This document shows positions 57,441 through 64,000 of a DNA stretch of 64,000 nucleotides, piece after piece. Below the pieces are notes generated by a model that did no database searches, was not told where the DNA came from, and was given only the letters and a program-made list of their open reading frames with translations. Source of the stretch: Macrostomum hystrix (taxonomy: Eukaryota > Platyhelminthes > Macrostomidae); contig CATNEN010000010.1 in assembly GCA_950097015.1 (NCBI GenBank), forward strand, positions 3,287,708 through 3,351,707. Reading direction: 5' to 3'. The translations under genes were made by a program, and so were the position numbers. How positions within the stretch are numbered: the first letter of the stretch is position 1; each line of letters begins with the position of its first letter.

Positions 57441-58374
57441 TCATATCGTACAAAAAATGCGCGCTACTTACTACTTACTGCGCTACTTGTAGGTCAGTAG
57501 TGTCGATGCGCATTTTCTTTAATTTTTGCAGAAGATTTTAACCTTAAATTAGAGACTCATTCTAATATTGAAATCCTATTTTAAAATGCGCAAGCATGCC
57601 TGTATTTGACTATTTTATTTTGTACTTGTATTTTATTTTTAACTGTGCTGTCATGTGTTTGGACAGCGCAGTTGACTTCCAATGCCCTCTGCCTTCGATA
57701 GTAAATCTAAGAAGCTATTTCTAATAGCTCTATTTTTAAGTTGAAAATATTTTTGTTCACAATGGCTCAGTTTCGCAGTTTAGCTTAGCATATTACTACA
57801 AGTAATATAGTTTACAGCATAGTTTGCAACATTCTAACCAGTCTATTTGAATGGCATTTTCAGTTTTTTATCTTGTTATTTGAGACTGTGAGGGGGCTAA
57901 ATTTTCATGAATACTTTTCCATTGTTGGTCAGTTATTTATTTTTCTATTCCCATTTTCTTTTTTGTGCACTCTAAACTGTATTGAATAGTTTCAACTGGT
58001 GTTTTACTGCTAAAAAATTGTGCTTTTATTTGCTCTCTTTGGGTGCTCGCCAGAAGATTTCAGGCCAATGTGTCAATCTCTTCTTATATTTGTGCAATTT
58101 TCACTTTCTCGCGTATTGCTGCGTTTAAATGAAATTAAATAATCTCCTGAACCACACCCTCTACACCCGGTTTGTCTATCATTTTACAATTCCCCTTAAG
58201 AGTAACAAAATATGCGTTTTCTAAGCTTGTCATTTTTTTTCTCTAGATATTTTGCAATCAAAATCATAAACTCTTTAATCAAACCCTGCCTTGGCCACCG
58301 AAATTCGCTTTTCCTATTTTTTTTCTTACCGTAACATGGCTCAGTAAAAATTAATTGATCCTGGCATTAGTAGT
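57441..58374. other. TOPBP1 3' UTR and AT-rich spacer
   Basis: No gene is seen. ATTAAA occurs near 58133. The spacer leads into the 22-bp array. Confidence 0.45.
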
Positions 58375-59560
58375 GCTGATATCAGGGATTAGTAGTGCTG
58401 AGATCAGGGATTAGTAGTGCTGAGATCAGGGATTAGTAGTGCTGAGATCAGGGATTAGTAGTGCTGAGATCCAGGGATTAGTAGTGCTGAGATCAGGGAT
58501 TAGTAGTACTGAGATCAGGGATTAGTAGTGCTGAGATCAGGGATTAGTAGTGCTGAGATCAGTGATTAGTAGTGCTGAGATCAGTGATTAGTAGTGCTGA
58601 GATCAGGGATTAGTAGTGCTGATATCAGGGATTAGTAGTGCTGAGATCAGGGATTAGTAGTGCTGAGATCAGGGATTAGTAGTGCTGATATCAGGGATTA
58701 GTAGGTGCTGAGATCAGGGATTAGTAGTGCTGAGATCAGGGATTAGTAGTGCTGAGATCAGGGATTAGTAGTGCTGAGATCAGGGATTAGTAGTGCTGAG
58801 ATCAGGGATTAGTAGTGCTGAGATCAGGGATTAGTAGTGCTGAGATCAGGGATTAGTAGTACTGAGATCAGGGATTAGTAGTGCTGAGATCAGGGATTAG
58901 TAGTGCTGAGATCAGTGATTAGTAGTGCTGAGATCAGTGATTAGTAGTGCTGAGATCAGGGATTAGTAGTGCTGATATCAGGGATTAGTAGTGCTGAGAT
59001 CAGGGAATTAGTAGTGCTGAGATCAGGGATTAGTAGTGCTGATATCAGGGATTAGTAGTGCTGAGATCAGGGATTAGTAGTGCTGAGATCAGGGATTAGT
59101 AGTGCTGAGATCAGGGATTAGTAGTGCTGATATCAGGGATTAGTAGTGCTGAGATCAGGGATTAGTAGTGCTGAGATCAGGGATTAGTAATGCTGAGATC
59201 AGGGATTAGTAGTGCTGAGATCAGGGATTAGTAGTGCTGAGATCAGGGATTAGTAGTGCTGAGATCAGTGATTAGTAGTGCTGAGATCAGGGATTAGTAG
59301 TGCTGAGATCAGGGATTAGTAGTGCTGAGATCAGGGATTAGTAGTGCTGATATCAGGGATTAGTAGTGCTGAGATCAGGGATTAGTAGTGCTGAGATCAG
59401 GGATTAGTAATGCTGAGATCAGGGATTAGTAGTGCTGAGATCAGGGATTAGTAGTGCTGAGATCAGGGATTAGTAGTGCTGAGATCAGTGATTAGTAGTG
59501 CTGAGATCAGGGATTAGTAGTGCTGAGATCAGGGATTAGTGGTGCTGAGATCAGGGATTA
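58375..59560. repeat. 22-bp minisatellite upstream of CCM2, about 54 copies
   Basis: The unit is GATCAGGGATTAGTAGTGCT plus GA. Occasional 23-bp units (an added base near 58468, 58703 and 59006) and GATATC variants mark duplicated blocks. It ends about 180 bp before the first CCM2 exon recognised. Confidence 0.95.
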
Positions 59561-59738
59561 GAGTACTCGGGAGTTATCAGGACCAGGGAATAGGAGTATT
59601 AACATCATTCAATAGGTCCTAGTCATTGCGATCCATTGATTATTATGTTTTCTAAAAACCCAGCATTAATCTCTAACTGTTTCAGTCTATCCGTCACAAC
59701 TCGATGCTGAACCGCCTCTGGCCAGCGGGTCCTGACAG

Positions 59739-61536
59739 GCGGCGGCAGCGGCGGAGGCAGCAGCGCCGGCTTCTTCAGGGCTGCCAGAATCGTTTCTGGC
59801 GCCGCCAGACTTTCAGGTAGAAAAAAGGATGCCACGGAGGCCACTGTATTACTGGCAGTAGTATGCTAGTAGCATATCTGTCAAACCAACGCATCATCCA
59901 ATTCTCCCATTCCCGACGCAACAGGTCAATCCAAGCGTGCTAATCGACTCCTACCTGGAGTGGCCGGTCCGCCTGCTGGGCTCCCTGTCTGGTGTGCGCA
60001 GCAATCGGGACATCAGCAACCGGGCCTACCTGCTCAGCTTGGTAGACTCAATCGAGCGCGGTGTCCGCGGCTCCAGAGCTCCGCCAGTTGACGCCCTGCT
60101 CAGCCTCAGCGTGTCGGGCGTGAGGCTTGAGCGCCGGCCGCCGCCGACGCCGCCGCAACAGCAACAGCAAGCTGCAGCAGCCGTCCCAGCCAGATGTGCT
60201 GCTCAGGGTGCCTGTCTCCCAGCTACTCGCTGTCGCCTACGTTCGAGACTCCGACAGGCACCTGCTGGCTCTGCACTTCAGCCCTGACGCTGCGGGTACT
60301 AGCCAGCTCTGCGCAATGGCTGTCTATGCCAGGATTCACGCTCAGGTTAGTCTGTGAAAGGAAATGCTCTTAACCAGGCTAACCGGTGTTTGTGGATGTC
60401 AACCAGGCTAACCGGTGTTGGGGTTGTCAGCCAGGCTAACCGGTGTTTGTGGATGTCAACCAGGCTAACCGGTGTTGTGGATGTCAACCAGGCTAACCGG
60501 TGTTGGGGTTGTCAGCCAGGCTAACCGGTGTTGTGGATGTCAACCAGGCTAAACGGTGTTGTGGATGTCAACCAGGCTAAACGGTGTTGTGGATGTCAAC
60601 GAGGCTAATCGGTGTTCTGGATGTCAACCAGGCTAACCGGTGTTGTGGATGTCAACCAGGCTAACCGGTGTTGGGGTTGTCAGCCAGGCTAACCGGTGTT
60701 GTGGATGTCAACCAGGCTAAACGGTGTTGTGGATGTCAACCAGGCTAAACGGTGTTGTGGATGTCAACGAGGCTAATCGGTGTTCTGGATGTCAGCCAGG
60801 CTAACCGGTGTTGTGGATGTGACCAGGCTAACCGGTGTTGGGGTTGTCAACCGTAAATGACGTGCTGAGGCCAAGCCGTTAATCAATTTCAGCAAGTTAC
60901 TCCTTGTTTGTGCCTTTGTCTAGGAGGCCTGCGCGGTGGCCCGTCAGCTGCTGCAGCTGGCCTACACGGAGGCCACTCTGGAATTCTTCGACCGGGCTCT
61001 GGGCGGCGCCGCTTCAACAACTTCCGGCGCTCCGTCAGCTTCAGGCGCTTCAATCCTCGGCGTGCCCGGCGCTGGCAGCGGGGAGTCAAACGCCACCCCT
61101 GTGACATCGGACAACCAGCAGTCCGGTGTTCAACAGGCGGGACAGTCCCCAGGAGGCGGTCAGCAGCCTAGCTGGCAGCCTGGCCTCAAGCCTCACCAAG
61201 CAGGAGCTGGTACTGTTCGGTCAGCTGTTCAGTCCTGGTCCTCCGGCGCCTCCTCCTTCTCTGGCAGTGTCAGGCCCCAGCTGGAGCGCCTGTTCCCGGC
61301 CGAGCGCAGCCACCTCCTGCTAGGCCTCCGGCCCTTCATTCCAGCCAGGGACCAGGCGGCTTTCGACGACTTCCTGCACGACAGGGGGCTGCGACCGTCC
61401 GGCTACAGCCGCTCGGTCAGCATCGGCAGCACCGCCAGCAGCGGTCCGCAGTCGCGACTCCAGCGAGATCGACATGGATCAGGCCCTCGGCTCCATCGTA
61501 TGCTCAGGTGCGCTGGTGTACTGCCGTGTAGTCTAG
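59739..61536 (+). CDS. CCM2: CCM2 (malcavernin) homologue, PTB-domain adaptor, with several frame breaks
   Basis: Exons recognised: 59739-59816 (ending LPESFLAPPDFQ), 59925-60345 and 60924 onward. The PTB domain reads LIDSYLEWPVRLLGSLSGVR, DALLSLSVSGVRLE, LLRVPVSQLLAVAYVRDSDR and LAYTEATLEFFDRAL, each matching CCM2 in order. The C-terminal harmonin-homology domain follows (SLTKQELVLFGQLFS, HLLLGLRPFIPARDQAAFDD), then an acidic end DSSEIDMDQALGSIV. CCM2 links CCM1 and MEKK3 signalling at cell junctions. The frame shifts near 60160 (CAA/CAG run), 61150, 61245 and 61440. Translation could stop at 61534-61536 or splice at 61508 to an exon after 62635. The 5' end is unclear: a TGA lies in frame just before 59739 and an acceptor TTTCAG at about 59683 may start a longer first exon. 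Confidence 0.85.
60372..60852. repeat. 28-bp minisatellite in CCM2 intron, about 17 copies
   Basis: The unit is CCAGGCTAACCGGTGTTGTG plus GATGTCAA. It fills the intron 60346-60923. A multi-unit block around 60430-60620 recurs near 60630-60800. Confidence 0.93.
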
Positions 61537-61559
61537 CCAATGCCCACATCCCCACACCC

Positions 61560-62625
61560 ATCAAGCTCATCCCACACCCAGCTAGCCTCATCCTACACCC
61601 AGCTAGCCTCATCCAACATCCATCAAGCCTCATCCCACACCCAGCTAGCCTCATCCACACCCAGCTAGCCTCATCCCACACCCATCAAGCCTCATCCCAC
61701 ACCCAGCTAGCCTCATCCCACACCATCAAGCTCATCCCACACCCAGCTAGCCTCATCCCACACCCATCAAGCCTCATCCCACACCCAGCTAGTCTCATCC
61801 CACACCCAGCTAGCCTCATCCCACACCCAGCTAGCCTCATCCCATACCCAGCTAGCCTCATCCCACACCCATCAAGCCTCATCCCACATCCAGCTAGCCT
61901 CATCCAACATCCATCAAGCCTCATCCCACACCCAGCTAGCCTCATCCCACACCCAGCTAGCCTCATCCCACACCCATCAAGCCTCATCCCACACCCAGCT
62001 AGCCTCATCCCACACCCATCAAGCCTCTCCCACACCCAGCTAGTCTCATCCCACACCCAGCTAGCCTCATCCCACACCCAGCTAGCCTCATCCCATACCC
62101 AGCTAGCCTCATCCCACACCCATCAAGCCTCATCCCACATCCAGCTAGCCTCATCCCACGTCCAGCTAGCCTCATCCCACACCCATCAAGCCTCATCCCA
62201 CACCCAGCTAGCCTCATCTTACACCCAGCTAGCCTCATCCCACACCCAGCTAGCCTCATCCACACCCAGCTAGCCTCATCCCACACCCATCAAGCCTCAT
62301 CCCACACCCAGCTAGCCTCATCCCACACCCAGCTAGCCTCATCCCATACCCAGCTAGCCTCATCCCACACCCATCAAGCCTCATCCCACATCCAGCTAGC
62401 CTCATCCCACGTCCAGCTAGCCTCATCCCACACCCATCAAGCCTCATCCCACACCCAGCTAGCCTCATCCCACACCCAGCTAGGCCTCATCCCACACCCA
62501 GCTAGCCTCATCCCACACCCAGCTAGCCTCATCCCACACCCATCAAGCCTCATCCCACACCCAGCTAGCCTCATCCCACACCCAGCTAGCCTCATCCCAC
62601 ACCCAGCTAGCCTCATCCCATATAT
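61560..62625. repeat. 21-bp minisatellite downstream of CCM2, about 50 copies
   Basis: Units CTCATCCCACACCCAGCTAG(C) and CTCATCCCACACCCATCAAG(C) alternate irregularly. A block of about 250 bp around 62040-62210 recurs near 62290-62460. Frames open on both strands are artefacts. Confidence 0.95.
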
Positions 62626-62635
62626 CTTTCCAGGT

Positions 62636-62940
62636 TCAGAGGCTGGACATGAGCCAGCAGCAGTTCGCTCAGCCCAGTTACTCCTCGCTCAGTCTCGTCA
62701 GTGGCCGCCTCCTCGGTTGTCGGCCGTTTCCGTCGGCCCGTCGGGCCGCTAACCCTCGGACTTGACGGCACTGGGCTGGACGACCCCGCCTTCATGGTGG
62801 CGCCAATGGACACCGGCCGGATTCCCGCCAACGAATTCTCTCCGATGGGGTCACGCGCACCGCTTCTAAGTGTGCATGATCGAAAGTTAACTGGGATTTC
62901 AGTTGGGCACTGCTGCCGCTTAGATTTATCCCAGCCCTGA
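62636..62940 (+). CDS. Possible additional 3' exon of CCM2
   Basis: After the acceptor ATCTTTCCAG the sequence reads VQRLDMSQQQFAQPSYSSLS in one frame and, after a shift, LDGTGLDDPAFMVAPMDTGR up to a TGA near 62940. The codon choice is gene-like, but no CCM2 similarity is visible and at least one frame shift is needed. A minus-strand frame over the same bases is also open. It could be a CCM2 tail, part of another gene, or non-coding. Confidence 0.3.
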
Positions 62941-63034
62941 TCCCAGTCTCCTTCCTCCGGTCCGCCTGCCATTCTATCTTATCATCCCACTTGCAGTTCT
63001 CGCGCTTCCATTATCCCACAATACTCGTATAATC

Positions 63035-63590
63035 CCCCTCCAGTCCGTTAATCCCTGGCATATAATCCCAATCCAGTCTGTTAATCCCTGGCCATATAAT
63101 CCCACTCCAGTCTTGTTAATCCCTGGCCATATATTCCCACTCCAGTCTGTTAATCCCTGGCCATATAATCCCACTCCAGCACGTTAATCCCTGGTCATAT
63201 AATCCCACTCCAGTCTTTTAAATCCCTGGCCATATAATCCCACTCCAGCACGTTAATCCATGGTCATATAATCCCACTCCAGTCTTTTAATCCCTGGCCA
63301 TATAATCCCACTCCAGCACGTTAATCCATCGCCATATAATCCACTCCCTTCCGGTAATCCCTGGCCTTACAATCTCAATCCTAGTTCGTTAATTCCCTGG
63401 CATATAGTCCCACTCCAGCACAGTAATCCATGGCCATATAATCCTACTCCAGCACGGTAATCCATGGCCATATAATCCCACTCCAGCACGGTAATCCATG
63501 GCCATATAATCCCACTCCAGCACGGTAATCCATGGCCATATAATCCCACTTCAGCACGTTAATCCATGGCCAATAGTCCCACTCCAGTCC
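63035..63590. repeat. 34-bp minisatellite, about 16 copies
   Basis: The unit is GTTAATCCCTGGCCATATAA plus TCCCACTCCAGTCT, with diverged edges from about 62990. Confidence 0.93.
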
Positions 63591-64000
63591 CTCAATATAC
63601 GACCCTCTCATCTCTCTAATCCCTAATCCACTGTGATGTCAAAAGTTCGCGTCAGTTTAAATTTTGTTTTTCTAGTGTTCATTTTAGCCTTTTGAATCAG
63701 CTTGTAAATTTGTTAAAAGCAAGTATTTGGACTTCTTGAATAATTTTTCACACTTCTTGATTATAATATCATGTAATTTTAGGCATGATTTTCCTGTCTG
63801 GCTGTGAGTTGAATTACCATGAAAATCTTTATAATCTGTCAAATTCAGCTTTCATTCTTATTAAAATTTCTTAATCTTAGCTAATTTACACTCTTTTGAC
63901 ATTGTCAAGCATTCCTTTGTGTCGTTTCTGTTGTTGTTAATTTGCAAAGCTAATATCAAACCTTGTTATGGAAACCATGTGTCACTTCTTTTATGTGCAA
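63591..64000. other. AT-rich end of window, nothing recognised
   Basis: No exon, repeat or RNA gene is visible. Confidence 0.5.

Noticed and set aside
59623-59844. Minus-strand 73-codon frame with a proline-rich segment
   Set aside because: The plus strand of the same bases gives CCM2 exon LPESFLAPPDFQ in phase with the PTB exon, so the minus frame is a shadow.
60118-60162. Tiny intron GTGAGG...CAACAG in CCM2 to explain the frame change
   Set aside because: It would remove VRLE, which aligns with the PTB strand VKLA, and 45 nt would not change the frame.
46169-61536. ACAA2, TOPBP1 and CCM2 as pseudogenes
   Set aside because: Catalytic and domain residues are intact on both sides of each one-base shift; three neighbouring decayed genes are less likely than sequence error.

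Overview
This is a 64 kb piece of an animal nuclear genome. Six genes are recognised confidently from protein similarity (ASPM, AXDND1, SPATA6, ACAA2, TOPBP1, CCM2). There is also an Id-like HLH gene and, at the left edge, part of a secreted repeat protein that I cannot name. Coding exons are GC-rich and introns have GT-AG (once GC-AG) borders. About one third of the window (roughly 21 kb by my count) is tandem minisatellite, and almost every large intron and many spacers carry their own unrelated array. The short leaders that follow AG acceptors, and the repeat load, would fit a free-living flatworm such as Macrostomum. That species assignment is inference, not proof.

Layout: 1-328 (-) secreted W/N/G repeat protein running off the edge; 737-5275 minisatellites, a (GATA)n tract and a retroelement scrap; 5680-6724 (-) Id-like HLH gene; 7.5-17 kb five large arrays and one candidate exon at about 10.5 kb; 17-19.6 kb AT-rich spacer; 19580-27878 (+) ASPM in seven exons; 27.9-31.3 kb arrays; 40786-31867 (-) AXDND1 in twelve exons; 42853-41564 (-) single-exon SPATA6; 43-46 kb AT-rich spacer; 46169-49083 (+) ACAA2; 49.5-51.3 kb array; 51515-57440 (+) TOPBP1; 58.4-59.6 kb array; about 59.7-61.5 kb (+) CCM2 with trailing arrays.

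Functions group loosely. ASPM (spindle pole) and TOPBP1 (ATR checkpoint and replication) serve dividing cells. AXDND1 and SPATA6 are sperm-flagellum genes, adjacent and head-to-tail on the minus strand. ACAA2 is mitochondrial fatty-acid oxidation. CCM2 is a PTB-domain adaptor. The Id-like protein probably restrains bHLH factors.

Two general signals stand out. First, at six genes (HLH, ASPM, AXDND1, SPATA6, ACAA2, TOPBP1) the first coding exon starts 0-45 nt after a pyrimidine-rich AG, as expected if a spliced leader is trans-spliced on. ACAA2 has no ATG of its own and starts in frame at the acceptor, as if the leader supplied the AUG. Second, the reading frames of ACAA2, TOPBP1 and CCM2 are broken by single-base shifts, while ASPM and AXDND1 are intact over thousands of coding bases. 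This looks like local assembly error more than gene death.
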